38,644 bases of DNA from NCBI GenBank assembly GCA_035310145.1, contig DATGEL010000110.1:1-38644 (forward strand), given 5' to 3'. The position numbers and the translations under genes were made by a program. This document shows positions 1 through 7,904 of the stretch, piece by piece. The notes beneath the pieces are model-generated. The model was not told the DNA's origin, ran no database searches, and worked only from the letters and a program-made list of their open reading frames with translations. The stretch's first letter is position 1. The number at the start of each line of letters is the position of its first letter. Source of the stretch: Dehalococcoidia bacterium. Lineage in GTDB: Bacteria; Chloroflexota; Dehalococcoidia; CAUJGQ01.

Positions 1-84
1 ATGCTGCAGCACCACAACCAGGCCGACGACGACGTGCTCGAGCTGTTCGCCAGGGAGATCGCGCCGGCGCTGGCCGAGCGCTGA
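1..84 (+). CDS. 3' end of a truncated CDS, possibly LLM-class oxidoreductase
   Basis: Only the last 27 codons lie in the window, reading LELFAREIAPALAER before a TGA. The window begins with an in-frame ATG, but this is probably internal. The tail resembles the C-terminus of luciferase-like (LLM, F420/FMN-dependent) monooxygenases, which often end in 'LFAREVMPAL'. That resemblance is short and the assignment is tentative. It ends 16 bp from the stop of the convergent zinc peptidase gene. Confidence 0.45.
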   Translation: MLQHHNQADDDVLELFAREIAPALAER

Positions 85-100
85 TCAGCCGGTTAGCCGG

Positions 101-1018
101 TCAGATGTTGCCCTTGAAGGTGTCGCAGCTGTCCATGTTGCCGGACTGGTAGCCGGTGGTGAACCACTGCTGCCGCTGCGCCGAGGAGCCGTGCGTCCAG
201 GTCTCCGGCGTCACTTTGCCCTGGAACTGCTTCTGCAGGCGGTCGTCGCCCACGGCCTGGGCGGCGTTCAAGCTGTCGGCGATATTTGCGTCGGTGAGCG
301 GTTGCAGAAAGCCCGTCTGCGCCGCGTGGTTGGCCCAGACGCCGGCGTAGCAGTCGGCCTGCAGCTCCGTGCGCACGGACTGGCCCTCGGCGCCCTGCTG
401 GCTCGAGCCCTGGCCGAGCACGCCGAGCAGGTCCTGCACGTGATGCCCGTACTCGTGCGCCAGCACGTAGCCCTGCGCGAACGAGCCACCCGTTGCGCCG
501 AACTTCGTGCGCAGCTCGTCGAAGAAGCCGAGGTCGATGTACACCAGCTTGTCGACTGGGCAGTAGAACGGCCCGACGTCCTTCGAGGCTGGGCCGCAGC
601 CGGTCTGCGTTTGGCCGCTGAAGAAGACGGTCTTGACCTTCGTGTACTCTTTGCCACGACGCTGGAACTCGTCGGTCCAGTACTTCTGCACGCTGTCCAC
701 GTAGCCGACGATGCGGCAATCTTCCTTGGTGTTGGCGTCCTGGCCGGTCTGGCACGACTGCGCGATGTTGCTGGTCGGCGCCTGGCCGTCGGTGGACTGG
801 TTCTGCAACTGCCCCAGCCCGCCGCCCAACGACGTGCCGCCGCCCGGCAGATTGACGCCGAGCAGCACGGCGATGATCGTGACGAGGATGCCGATCGCGC
901 CGCCGCCGACCGTCATGCCGCCGCCCGGAATGCCGCCCAGCACCCCGCCGCCGCCGCCGGCGCCGCGTTGGTCGGACACCTCCGATGTGTCAAGCTTGGC
1001 ATTTGGATCGAACGACAT
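101..1018 (-). CDS. ypfJ: YpfJ/KPN_02809-family neutral zinc metallopeptidase
   Basis: Predicted membrane-anchored neutral zinc metallopeptidase, 305 aa, the usual length for this family. A short hydrophilic N-terminus (DTSEVSDQRG, residues 10-19) and a glycine-rich linker precede one membrane helix at about 42-54. The catalytic motif HEYGHH is at 188-193 (two His ligands and the general-base Glu), and the downstream ELQADCYAG segment (Glu about 218) supplies the third zinc ligand. The bulk of the enzyme should lie outside the membrane. Physiological substrates of this family are unknown. The start is supported by a GAGG 6 nt upstream. A TATGCT -10-like hexamer sits at 1064-1069 on the minus strand. 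Confidence 0.93.
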   Translation of the reverse strand: MSFDPNAKLDTSEVSDQRGAGGGGGVLGGIPGGGMTVGGGAIGILVTIIAVLLGVNLPGGGTSLGGGLGQLQNQSTDGQAPTSNIAQSCQTGQDANTKEDCRIVGYVDSVQKYWTDEFQRRGKEYTKVKTVFFSGQTQTGCGPASKDVGPFYCPVDKLVYIDLGFFDELRTKFGATGGSFAQGYVLAHEYGHHVQDLLGVLGQGSSQQGAEGQSVRTELQADCYAGVWANHAAQTGFLQPLTDANIADSLNAAQAVGDDRLQKQFQGKVTPETWTHGSSAQRQQWFTTGYQSGNMDSCDTFKGNI

Positions 1019-1063
1019 ATCGAACCTCGATGTAAGGCTCAGATTCCGCCGCGTTGGCGCTCA

Positions 1064-1069
1064 GCATAC
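1064..1069 (-). promoter_or_regulatory. -10-like hexamer upstream of zinc peptidase
   Basis: TATGCT on the minus strand, 46 bp before the peptidase start codon. No convincing -35 box is visible at 16-18 bp, so this is only a candidate. Confidence 0.3.
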
Positions 1070-1130
1070 TCCACCCCCCCGCCATATCGCGAGGCTCGTT
1101 GCCTCCGTGCTCATCGCCGTGGGCGGGCCG

Positions 1131-2036
1131 CTACGGCGCCCCTTCGCGCAGCAGCAATACCGGCAGCCCTGCTCGCACCAGGCGGTCGGCCGTGCTGCCC
1201 AGAGCCAGCCGGCGCAGCCCGCCGCGGCCGCGAGTGGTCATCACGACCAGGTCGAGCTTGCGCTGGCGCACGCAGGCGGCGATGGCATCGGCCGCGCCGC
1301 CGCGCAGCACGGCGGTCTCGCTGGCAACGCCCGCGGGCAGGCGCTGCCGCACCGCGCTCAGATACGCCTGTGCGGCGGCTGTGACCTCATCCTCGAACGT
1401 GTCGACGTTGGGCACGTACGCCGCGCCCGCCGTGAGCGCGGCCAGCCGCCAGGGCTCGGCGCGCAGCAGGACGAGCGTGGCCGTCGTCGCCCGCGCCAGT
1501 TCGGCCGCGGGCGCCAGCGCCAGCTCGGCCCGCGCCGAGCCGTCCAGCGGCACGGCCAGGGCGCGCAGCTGCGCCTGCCGTCGCCCGGCGCCGGGCGGTG
1601 CGCTGGAGAGTAACAGCGGGCCTTCGGTCAGGCGCATCACCTTGTCCGCGACGCTGCCGAGGATAAGCCGGCCCACGCCGCCACGGCCGTGCGTGGCCAT
1701 GACGGTCGTGTGGACGCCGCGCCGCCGCGCGGCGCGCAGGATCTGCTCGGCCGGATCGCCGATCTGGGTGCGGACGCCGGCGACGAGTGCGTCGCCGAGC
1801 CGCTTCGCCGTCGCCTGCAGATAGCCGCGGAGCTGCCGGCGCTCAGCCGCTTCGACGTGGCGCCACTCCTGCGGCGGCAGGCCGAATGCGCCAGGGGCGG
1901 GCTCGCGCGGCACCACGCCGAGCAGCAGCAGCCGGGCGGCGTAGGCGCCCGCCAGCGCCGCCGCGTACGGCAGGGCGCCCTCTGCCAGCTCGGAGCCGTC
2001 GAGCGGGACCAGGATCAGCGCTTCGCTCGCCGCCAT
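1131..2036 (-). CDS. tandem-domain universal stress protein (UspA)
   Basis: Protein of 301 aa made of two UspA domains (about 1-150 and 151-301), as in mycobacterial and Chloroflexota tandem USPs. Each copy has the beta1 'VPLDGS' segment and the ATP-binding signature G-2x-G-9x-G-S/T: 'THGRGGVGRLILGSVADKV' in domain 1 and 'TRGRGGLRRLALGSTADRL' in domain 2. It is therefore probably an ATP-binding cytoplasmic stress protein. The start is well supported by a near-perfect GGAGGTGA ribosome-binding site. It is divergent from signal peptidase I, sharing the 174-bp gap. Confidence 0.93.
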   Translation of the reverse strand: MAASEALILVPLDGSELAEGALPYAAALAGAYAARLLLLGVVPREPAPGAFGLPPQEWRHVEAAERRQLRGYLQATAKRLGDALVAGVRTQIGDPAEQILRAARRRGVHTTVMATHGRGGVGRLILGSVADKVMRLTEGPLLLSSAPPGAGRRQAQLRALAVPLDGSARAELALAPAAELARATTATLVLLRAEPWRLAALTAGAAYVPNVDTFEDEVTAAAQAYLSAVRQRLPAGVASETAVLRGGAADAIAACVRQRKLDLVVMTTRGRGGLRRLALGSTADRLVRAGLPVLLLREGAP

Positions 2037-2210
2037 GCCGTGTCACCTCCGCGGCGGTCGGTCTGGCCGCCGGCGTCCCCTGCACACCGGCACGTTAGCA
2101 CCGCGGTCAACCCGCCGCGGTGGTACTCTCAGTTTCGCTTAAGCTGCGGCACGGCATGATGGATACTGAGAAGGAGCGGCGCGCCGGCACGGGCGCCGCG
2201 CGAGGAGAGC

Positions 2211-2867
2211 ATGACCACGGACAGCCACGAGCCGGCCTCCGACCTGACGGCCGGCCAGAAGTCGGCGTTCGCCGAAGCAGCCTATGCAGAGTTGACCTCT
2301 TTGGAGCCGCCGCTGGACTCCGCGCCGGCCGCGATGCCGCGGACGCCCCGACGCAGCCGCCTCTGGCCCGTGCTGCGTGAGACGCTGCTCAGCGTCGCGA
2401 TCGTCGCCGTGATCTTCGTCGGTACGCGCGAAGTGGCGCAGGGCCGCGAGGTGCTCGGTCCCAGCATGCAGCCCACCTTTCATCAGGGGCAGCGCATCTT
2501 CATTACCAAATATCTCGTCGGCAGTCCCGCACACGGCGACGTCGTCGTCTTCAAGCCGCCGGTGCAAAGCCCGGACGACTACATCAAGCGCGTGATCGGC
2601 GTGCCCGGTGACCACGTCGTGGTGGCGCACGGCACGGTGAGCGTCAATGGCCAGGCGCTCAGCGAAAGCTACGTGCACGGCCAGACCACGACCTGCGGCG
2701 GACAGTACTGCGACGTGACGCTGGGGGCGAATCAGTACTACGTGCTGGGCGACAACCGCGGCAACAGCGCCGATTCGCGCTTCTGGGGGCCGGTGAGCGG
2801 CGACAATATCAAGGGCAAGGCGTGGCTGCGCTTCTACCCGCTGGATGAGTTCAAGTTTGCCCCGTAG
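2211..2867 (+). CDS. lepB: signal peptidase I
   Basis: Type I signal peptidase, 218 aa, which removes signal peptides from exported proteins at the outer face of the membrane. It has a long polar N-terminal tail (1-52), one membrane helix (about 57-71), and the Ser/Lys dyad: Ser85 in 'GPSMQPT' (box B) and Lys126 in 'DDYIKRVIGVPGD' (box D). Box E 'GDNRGNSADSR' follows near the C-terminus. All catalytic boxes are intact. A GAGGAG ribosome-binding site lies just before the ATG. It is likely needed for the secreted proteins encoded elsewhere in the window. Confidence 0.96.
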   Translation: MTTDSHEPASDLTAGQKSAFAEAAYAELTSLEPPLDSAPAAMPRTPRRSRLWPVLRETLLSVAIVAVIFVGTREVAQGREVLGPSMQPTFHQGQRIFITKYLVGSPAHGDVVVFKPPVQSPDDYIKRVIGVPGDHVVVAHGTVSVNGQALSESYVHGQTTTCGGQYCDVTLGANQYYVLGDNRGNSADSRFWGPVSGDNIKGKAWLRFYPLDEFKFAP

Positions 2868-2874
2868 CCGCTGA

Positions 2875-3363
2875 TCAGAGCGCCACGGACAGCTCGATCT
2901 CGTCGTGGATGGGAATGCCGCCGTGGCCCGTCAGCGGGATCTCGGGCTTCAGCCGCCGCGCCTCGTCCACCGCGCCGATGCGCACCGCGGCGATGCGCAT
3001 GCCGAGTCGCTGGTAGAAGCGCAGCGCGTGTGTGTTGTCGTTGGTGGTGATCAGCCAGAGGCGATGGCAGGCGTGGGCGCGGGCGTGCTCGATCGCGGCG
3101 TGCATGAGCGCCGCGCCGAGACCGGAGCCGGGCTCCTCGCTGTTCAGGGTTACGACTTCGCACTCGTCGCCTTCGCGGTAGAGGGTTACCAGACCGGCGA
3201 TCTCGCCGCGCGCTTCCGCCAGATACCCCTCCAGCTCGGCCGGCCGGTGCGTCTTCCCGCGCGAGACGATCACCGGCGCACCCCACCAGCGCGCGATCAG
3301 CGCCTCGATGCGCTCGCGGTCGCCCGGCTCGGTGGGCCGCAGGCGCTCCTGCCAGCTGCTCAT
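2875..3363 (-). CDS. GNAT-family N-acetyltransferase
   Basis: Predicted acetyl-CoA-dependent N-acetyltransferase, 162 aa, single GNAT domain. The acetyl-CoA pyrophosphate loop reads 'EPGSGLGAALMHAAIEHARA' (about 76-95, Q/RxxGxG/A type with Ser-Gly-Leu-Gly) and is followed by the 'ALRFYQRLGMR' beta5/alpha4 motif. The substrate cannot be inferred. It converges on lepB, with only 7 bp between stops. Confidence 0.88.
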   Translation of the reverse strand: MSSWQERLRPTEPGDRERIEALIARWWGAPVIVSRGKTHRPAELEGYLAEARGEIAGLVTLYREGDECEVVTLNSEEPGSGLGAALMHAAIEHARAHACHRLWLITTNDNTHALRFYQRLGMRIAAVRIGAVDEARRLKPEIPLTGHGGIPIHDEIELSVAL

Positions 3364-3430
3364 GCCTCCACCTTTCGCGCCGGCGCCGACGCCCGCGCGG
3401 CCCGGCGACCATCCCCAGCGTAGCCGAAGC

Positions 3431-3844
3431 TCACGGCGCCAGCGAGCGGATGCGCCGCGGCGTAATCTCGATCACGACCCATTGCTCCGGCGTCCGGCCC
3501 CACTCGGCCAGCACCTTCGCCGCTTGCCCGGCCCGGTAATAGCGCGGCGCCAGCCGTTGCGCCAGTGCCCAGCCGCCGTCCAGGACCGCGGCCGTGCCCT
3601 CGATCGTGACCCAGGCTTCGGGCACGCCGGCCGGCTCGGCCACGCAGAGCGCCACCCGCGCGTTCGCCTGCACGCGGTGGATCTTCTCCGAGCCGCGCCC
3701 GGTGAAGATCCGCGCCCGCTCGCCCTCCCACTCGAACCAGACCGGCACGGCCGCCGGGGCGCCGTCGTCGTACAGCGTGATCAGCATGGCGATGCGCGGC
3801 TGGCGCAAAAAGGCGTCGCGCTGCGCGGGGGTCATGGCGGCCAT
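3431..3844 (-). CDS. PPOX-class pyridoxamine 5'-phosphate oxidase-like flavin/F420 protein
   Basis: Protein of 137 aa with the split-barrel flavin-binding fold: 'RIAMLITLYDDGAPAAVPVWFEWEGERARIFTGRGSEKIHRVQANARVALCV' carries the typical beta strands and the Lys-x-x-Arg segment that binds the cofactor phosphate. It ends 'WVVIEITPRRIRS', typical of the PPOX class (TIGR03618-like) rather than true PdxH. It may bind FMN or F420. A GGAG lies 10 nt upstream of the chosen ATG; a second ATG three codons later is possible. Confidence 0.85.
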   Translation of the reverse strand: MAAMTPAQRDAFLRQPRIAMLITLYDDGAPAAVPVWFEWEGERARIFTGRGSEKIHRVQANARVALCVAEPAGVPEAWVTIEGTAAVLDGGWALAQRLAPRYYRAGQAAKVLAEWGRTPEQWVVIEITPRRIRSLAP

Positions 3845-3892
3845 TCGCGGCGGTCTCCTTCCCAGTCGTCTTGCGCCCGCCCGCGGGCATGC

Positions 3893-4387
3893 TCAGCCCG
3901 TGTGCGGGCGTGGGTTCGCCGGTCCGCTGCCCGCGGGCGGCGCCACTGGTGTTGACCGGTCGTTCGGCGCGCGCTGCGCGGGCGACGCGGGATGTATAAA
4001 GCCGATCGTGTTGCGCTTGACCGGCTGCTCGATCGCGCGGATGCGCACCTCGAGCTCGACGTGGTTCATGTGTACGACGAAGCTGCAGGGGTTGCCGTCC
4101 ACATCCAGGCCGTAGATCACGATGATGTTCGGATTGATGTAGCCGAGCTGCGTCACGAGGATCGGCCCGCCGCCGGCGCTGAAGAAGTAAATCTCGAGCT
4201 GCTGGCCGGTCTGCAGATGCTGAAAGACGCTCTCGATGTACTCACGCAGCCGATCGTAGAAGGCGTCGGCCAGGTTCTGGTCGTGCAGCGGCTTGCCCAG
4301 GTCAGGCAGCTCGCGGTGCGCGGCCAGCGGCGCCCAGCATTCCGGTGTCTCGATCTGGCTCAGGTCGGGAAAGTTGCTGGTGGTCAC
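3893..4387 (-). CDS. hypothetical protein, DUF6173-like
   Basis: Protein of 164 aa, soluble, no signal peptide. The core (about 40-130: 'NLADAFYDRLREYIESVFQ', 'LVTQLGYINPNIIVIYGLD', 'VVHMNHVELEVRIRAI') resembles, from memory, the DUF6173 pattern of an amphipathic helix, a G-Y-x-x-P-[ND]-I-I strand and an H-x-x-x-L-x-[VL] strand. The last 30 residues are Pro/Ala-rich and probably disordered. The start is GTG with GGAGG 10 nt upstream. Function unknown. The family match should be treated as a guess until searched. Confidence 0.7.
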   Translation of the reverse strand: MTTSNFPDLSQIETPECWAPLAAHRELPDLGKPLHDQNLADAFYDRLREYIESVFQHLQTGQQLEIYFFSAGGGPILVTQLGYINPNIIVIYGLDVDGNPCSFVVHMNHVELEVRIRAIEQPVKRNTIGFIHPASPAQRAPNDRSTPVAPPAGSGPANPRPHTG

Positions 4388-4422
4388 GAGCGGCGGGCCT
4401 CCGTGGCGCAGGAGTGGATGGC

Positions 4423-4971
4423 TCAGGCGAAGAGCGCGGCCACCGGCGTGCTGAAGCCGGGAAGGACTGGATCGCCTGTCAGCGCGTCACCGACGCGGTA
4501 GATCCGTTGCGTGTCCGATCCTGAGCTGACAACCACGGTGCGCGACTCCGGGTACGCGACCCAAACCAAGCGCACCCCCGCGTTCAGCCACTCGTCGGTC
4601 TTCTGCTGAATCTCGCCCGCGCGGTCACCCGGCGAGACGATCTCGACGACAAAATCAGGGATGATCTCCAGATAGCCGGACGGCGGCCGGTCGCCGGGTA
4701 ATCGGCCCTTCGCAAAGAAGCAGAGATCCGGTGCCCGGATGCGGTCGGGCCTGCGCCCCAGGATAATGCCTGTGTCGCCCGGCAGCACTACGCCGAGATC
4801 GTTCGCCTCCACATACGTCGTGAGGCGCACGTCGAAGCGGTTCATCACCCAGTTGTGTTCCCCACCGGCAGGCGGCATCGGCACTACCTCCCCGTCGAGC
4901 AGTTCCCAGCGGCCCGGCGGCGGGTTCGCTTCGACGTCTTTGATCGTGACGAGCGTCTTTTCGGTGGTCAT
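4423..4971 (-). CDS. Uma2-family (DUF820) restriction-endonuclease-fold protein
   Basis: Protein of 182 aa, standard for Uma2. PD-(D/E)xK-type residues are visible: Glu23 in 'RWELLDGEVV', Asp82 in 'RAPDLCFF', Glu110 in 'FVVEIVSPGD' and Lys124 in 'QQKTDEW', followed by 'AGVRLVWVAYPESRTVVV'. The active site therefore looks complete. These proteins are very numerous in Cyanobacteria and Chloroflexota and have an unproven role; they behave like selfish or accessory nucleases. The RBS GGAGAGG is close to the ATG. Confidence 0.92.
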   Translation of the reverse strand: MTTEKTLVTIKDVEANPPPGRWELLDGEVVPMPPAGGEHNWVMNRFDVRLTTYVEANDLGVVLPGDTGIILGRRPDRIRAPDLCFFAKGRLPGDRPPSGYLEIIPDFVVEIVSPGDRAGEIQQKTDEWLNAGVRLVWVAYPESRTVVVSSGSDTQRIYRVGDALTGDPVLPGFSTPVAALFA

Positions 4972-5038
4972 GGCGGCCTCTCCGGCGGAACGCGGCGTGC
5001 CTTGCGCCTTCAGTGTACGGCGCTGCGTCGCGAGCGTC

Positions 5039-6169
5039 TCAGGCGATGCGGTCGGCCAGGCGGTTGTTCATGCGCAGCCAGCGCGGTTGCGCCGCCCGGC
5101 CGCCCAGGAAATCGAAGATCGCGCCGGCCTGGGCGCCGTCGAGGATGCGGAACCGGCGCGGGCCAATCGGCCGCGCCTGCGCCGGCGCGACGGGCGAGCG
5201 CGTGCCGGTGAAGGGGTTGAGCCGGTCCTCCTCGATGCGCAGGCCGCCGCTTGCAACGCTGAGCGTGTAGCGCGCCAGCGGGCCGTCGTAGCTTCCCGCC
5301 AGCGGCGCCAGCTCGGCCTCAGCAAGCGCGATCTCGCGCGGCTCGCGTCGGCGCAGACCGAGGCAGCGATCGAGCAACCATGCCTCGATCGCGCGGATCA
5401 CGGCGCCGCCCTGGTTGCCGTTGGAAAGTGCGGCGAAGGCGAAGCCGTGCTCAGGCAGCAGCGAGAGTTGCGCCTGGAAGCCGTTGGTGACGCCGCCGTG
5501 CCCAACCCAGGCCGCGCCGCCGTCCATACTGTCCAGCGACCAGCCCAGCCCCCAGTGTGGCGGCTCCGTCGCCTCCACCAGCGGCGTCTGCATCAGCCGC
5601 ACGCTCTCCGGCGAGAGCACGCGGCGACCGTCGTCGCTCGCGCCGTCGCCCAGGTGCGGTGCGGCGAAGCGCAGCAGGTCCCCGACACACGACGTCACGC
5701 CGCCCTGCGGCGCACGGCAGCGCGCCCGCGCCCAGACGTGGGCGACCTCGTTTGTGCCATCGGGCAGCAGGTTGTGGCCGGCGGCGAGCGGGAAGGTGAT
5801 CGCCTCATCGGCGAAGTAGAAGCTGTGCTCCATGCCGAGCGGCGCGAACACGCGCGCACGCACGGCCGTCTCGAACGGCTGGCCGAGCACGACCTCGGCG
5901 ATGCGTCCGGCGAGCTGGAAGCCGAGGTTGCAGTAGGCCCAGACCGCGCCGGGCGGCGCGTACTGGCGCAGCGTGCCGAAGCCGGCGACGGCCCGCGCCA
6001 GGGCGCCCGCGTCCGCGCCGTGATCCTCGAAGCGGTCGCCGAAGAAGCCGCCGGTGTGGGTAAGCAGATGGCGCAGGGTCAGCGTGCGCCACCACCGCCA
6101 GTTCGTCGAGCAGGTTTTGCACGGCCACCATCGCGCCGCCGCCTCGGCTGGCTGATCTGCGGCGCTCAT
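5039..6169 (-). pseudogene. serine hydrolase (class C beta-lactamase fold) lacking its N-terminal catalytic region
   Basis: The frame encodes a beta-lactamase-related serine hydrolase from 'TLRHLLTHTGGFFGDRF' onward. The second motif Tyr-x-Asn is present ('WAYCNLGFQLAG'), as is the third motif His-x-Gly ('VGHGGVTNGF'). The C-terminal lipocalin-like tail is complete. The first motif Ser-x-x-Lys and the roughly 100 residues that normally precede 'TLRHLLTHTGG' are missing. Upstream residues in the same frame (CKTCSTNWRWW...) are not family-like, and the other two frames do not supply the missing part. The ATG at 6169 is only the nearest plausible start. It is most likely a 5'-deleted, inactive gene; the flanking 6.2-6.75 kb is also degraded. 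Confidence 0.75.
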
Positions 6170-6470
6170 CGTAGCAGCGGGCCGCGGTGAGGCGCCCATG
6201 CTGCCGGAGGTAGAAAGACCAGGCCCCACGTTCCACATCGTCTCAGATGGCACATGCGCCGCGCCGGCGGCCACTCCGCAACCGGGACAGCGCCCCAGGC
6301 AGCGTATCCTGGCTGCAAAATGCACGATCGCGGCGGCCCGTGCGCATCGCCGGCGTGGCGTTGCTGCTGCCTGGCAGCGATGAGCCACCGCTGCTCGATC
6401 GGTTTGTGCGGGCGTTCCCAGACGGCTGGGAGCGGGAGCAGCCGGTTCGCCACGGCCGACCCCAGCACAG
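6170..6470. other. non-coding or decayed stretch
   Basis: No reading frame here looks like a real protein on either strand. It sits between the truncated serine hydrolase and a broken small membrane gene, and is probably the remnant of a deletion that removed the hydrolase N-terminus. Confidence 0.4.
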
Positions 6471-6746
6471 ATGCATGCCGCCGGATTGCCCACCGCCGGC
6501 CCGCTCATCTTCACGTTGCTGATGGTGGCCGTGATCTGGCTGGGGTTGGCACTTTCGGCGCGGCTCGACCCGGCGCTCTGGATTCGCCGGCGCTCCGGCC
6601 CCGGCTGGACGCTCAACCTCTAGCACCGCCGTAGCGGGGTCTTTCTTGCGCTGATCGTGGGCTGGCTGGCGCTGGCGCTGTTCGGCCCTGGCCACCCCGA
6701 CGCGCCGGGCATGCGCTCGTTGATGCAGGCGCTCGCTCGGCTCTGA
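6471..6746 (+). pseudogene. small two-helix membrane protein interrupted by an in-frame TAG
   Basis: From the ATG at 6471 the frame runs 50 codons to TAG (6621-6623), then continues open in the same frame for 40 more codons to TGA (6744-6746). Helix 1 is 'LIFTLLMVAVIWLGLALSA'; helix 2, after the TAG, is 'VFLALIVGWLALALF'. Both halves are strongly hydrophobic with basic loops, so the frame was probably one 90-residue protein in which a codon such as CAG became TAG. The 'GPGWTLNL' segment faintly recalls the G-W-T-x-N motif of DUF5808-type membrane proteins. Alternatively the first 50 codons are a functional single-helix protein. Confidence 0.5.
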
Positions 6747-6902
6747 CGCCGCCGCGAATCGTCAATCACTCCCCGCCGCCGGGCGGCTGCCGCTCACGGC
6801 GAGCGCACATTCATGCTGACCGAACGGCCGCGATTCAAGCGCAGCCCTGCGGCTGGCGCTGGCGGATTCGCCGTGTCTTGCCCATTCCGTTACCCGATTT
6901 TC

Positions 6903-6932
6903 TTGACGCGCGGCATATTCGCTGTGCTGAAT
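6903..6932 (+). promoter_or_regulatory. candidate promoter for the LuxR-type regulator
   Basis: TTGACG (6903-6908) and CTGAAT (6927-6932) are separated by 18 bp in a locally AT-richer stretch (about 6890-6965) within otherwise very GC-rich DNA, 94 bp before the regulator start. The -10 is weak, so this is tentative. Confidence 0.3.
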
Positions 6933-7025
6933 GTGTTGGTTGGAGTTAGTCGTTTGTACGGTGGCCACGTTCACTGCTCGGCGATAGCTGAGTGGGTAAG
7001 GGAGCGCCGTCGGCGCGCGATACCG

Positions 7026-7685
7026 ATGCAAATGGGGCAACACCGGCTGTTCTTAATCGGGGCCGATTCGTTGGCCTGGGACGGACTCCGCACGATCGTG
7101 AGCCGCATGCCCGACATGAAGCTCATCGGCGAGGCATTCGATCCGCGCGGCGCGGTGCATGCGGCGACGGCGGCGGCGCCGGATGCCGTGCTGCTCTGCT
7201 CGCCGCTGCAAGGGCGGCCATCATCGGGGCTGGCGCTGGACCTGAATCAGCGCCGGCCGAAGACCAGGGTCATGGTGTTGGCCGAAACGGTCGAGACCGA
7301 TGAGCTGCCGGTGTACGCCTCCGCGCACGTGGCCGGCTACCTCCTTTTGAACGGCCTAAACGCCGCGGCCGTTCAGCTCTGCCTCCGCGCGGTGTTGGAG
7401 GCGAACCTGGTGGTGACGACGGCGGAGGTCGCCCGAGCCCGCGGTGAAGCCTGGCAACGGAGCGTTCCCGCGGTCGCGCAGCCGCCGCCGGCCGCGCTCA
7501 AGGAGCGCGAGCACGCCGTGCTGCGCGGCCTCGCCGCCGGCCTGGCCCGCGAGGAGATCGCCGCGGCGGAACATCTCAGCCTGCGCACCGTGGAGCGCAT
7601 CGTCGCCATGCTGGAGGCGCAGTTCGAGGCGCCCTCCGCCTTCGTACTCGGGATGAAGGCCGCCTCGTTGCGCCTCGTGGGTTGA
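7026..7685 (+). CDS. atypical response regulator with LuxR-type HTH
   Basis: Protein of 219 aa, NarL/LuxR architecture: receiver-like domain at about 5-125, linker, and a LuxR helix-turn-helix at about 158-212 ('LKEREHAVLRGLAAGLAREEIAAAEHLSLRTVERIV'). The receiver is degenerate. The acidic pair after beta1 is reduced to 'LIGADS', the phospho-acceptor position after beta3 ('DAVLLCSP') is Cys58 or Ser59 instead of Asp, and the conserved Thr and Lys are also replaced ('VMVLAE', 'GYLLLN'). It is therefore probably not phosphorylated and acts as an aspartate-less receiver. No cognate kinase is nearby. The frame is open to 6813, but the residues before 7026 look non-coding. No strong RBS is visible. 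It may regulate the surface-protein genes downstream. Confidence 0.8.
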   Translation: MQMGQHRLFLIGADSLAWDGLRTIVSRMPDMKLIGEAFDPRGAVHAATAAAPDAVLLCSPLQGRPSSGLALDLNQRRPKTRVMVLAETVETDELPVYASAHVAGYLLLNGLNAAAVQLCLRAVLEANLVVTTAEVARARGEAWQRSVPAVAQPPPAALKEREHAVLRGLAAGLAREEIAAAEHLSLRTVERIVAMLEAQFEAPSAFVLGMKAASLRLVG

Positions 7686-7758
7686 GCCTGCCCCCGGCGG
7701 TACGGGGCGCTTCCTTCATAGCGAACGTGAGCGCTGGATGACGCCCGAATCCCATCAC

Positions 7759-7828
7759 GTACGCATGGTGGCGACCTCGCGCCAGACCGTGGCGGGTTTC
7801 CGCCAGCGTCGCACGGAAAGATGCGTAC
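7759..7828 (+). ncRNA. candidate structured 5' leader element
   Basis: Nested inverted repeats are visible: outer arms GTACGCAT (7759-7766) and ATGCGTAC (7821-7828), middle arms GCGAC (7771-7775) and GTCGC (7808-7812), and an inner hairpin TGGCGG-GTTT-CCGCCA (7790-7805). The TGGCG arm can alternatively pair with CGCCA at 7780-7784, giving two mutually exclusive hairpins. It ends 76 nt before the start codon of the surface protein gene. I recognise no known riboswitch class. It could be a new leader RNA or chance folding in GC-rich DNA. Confidence 0.35.
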
Positions 7829-7904
7829 ACATTGGCGGGATTCTCCGTAGGCGTGCGGAGCAGGTCAGGGCAGGATTGTTGCACGGAAGAGGGTTCGCCA
7901 GGCC

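Noticed and set aside
4739-6190. 483-codon plus-strand ORF
   Set aside because: Antisense to the Uma2 and serine hydrolase frames; no recognisable domain.
6813-7025. Upstream ATG for the LuxR-type regulator
   Set aside because: The extra 71 residues do not resemble a receiver domain and cross the likely promoter; the receiver begins right after 7026.
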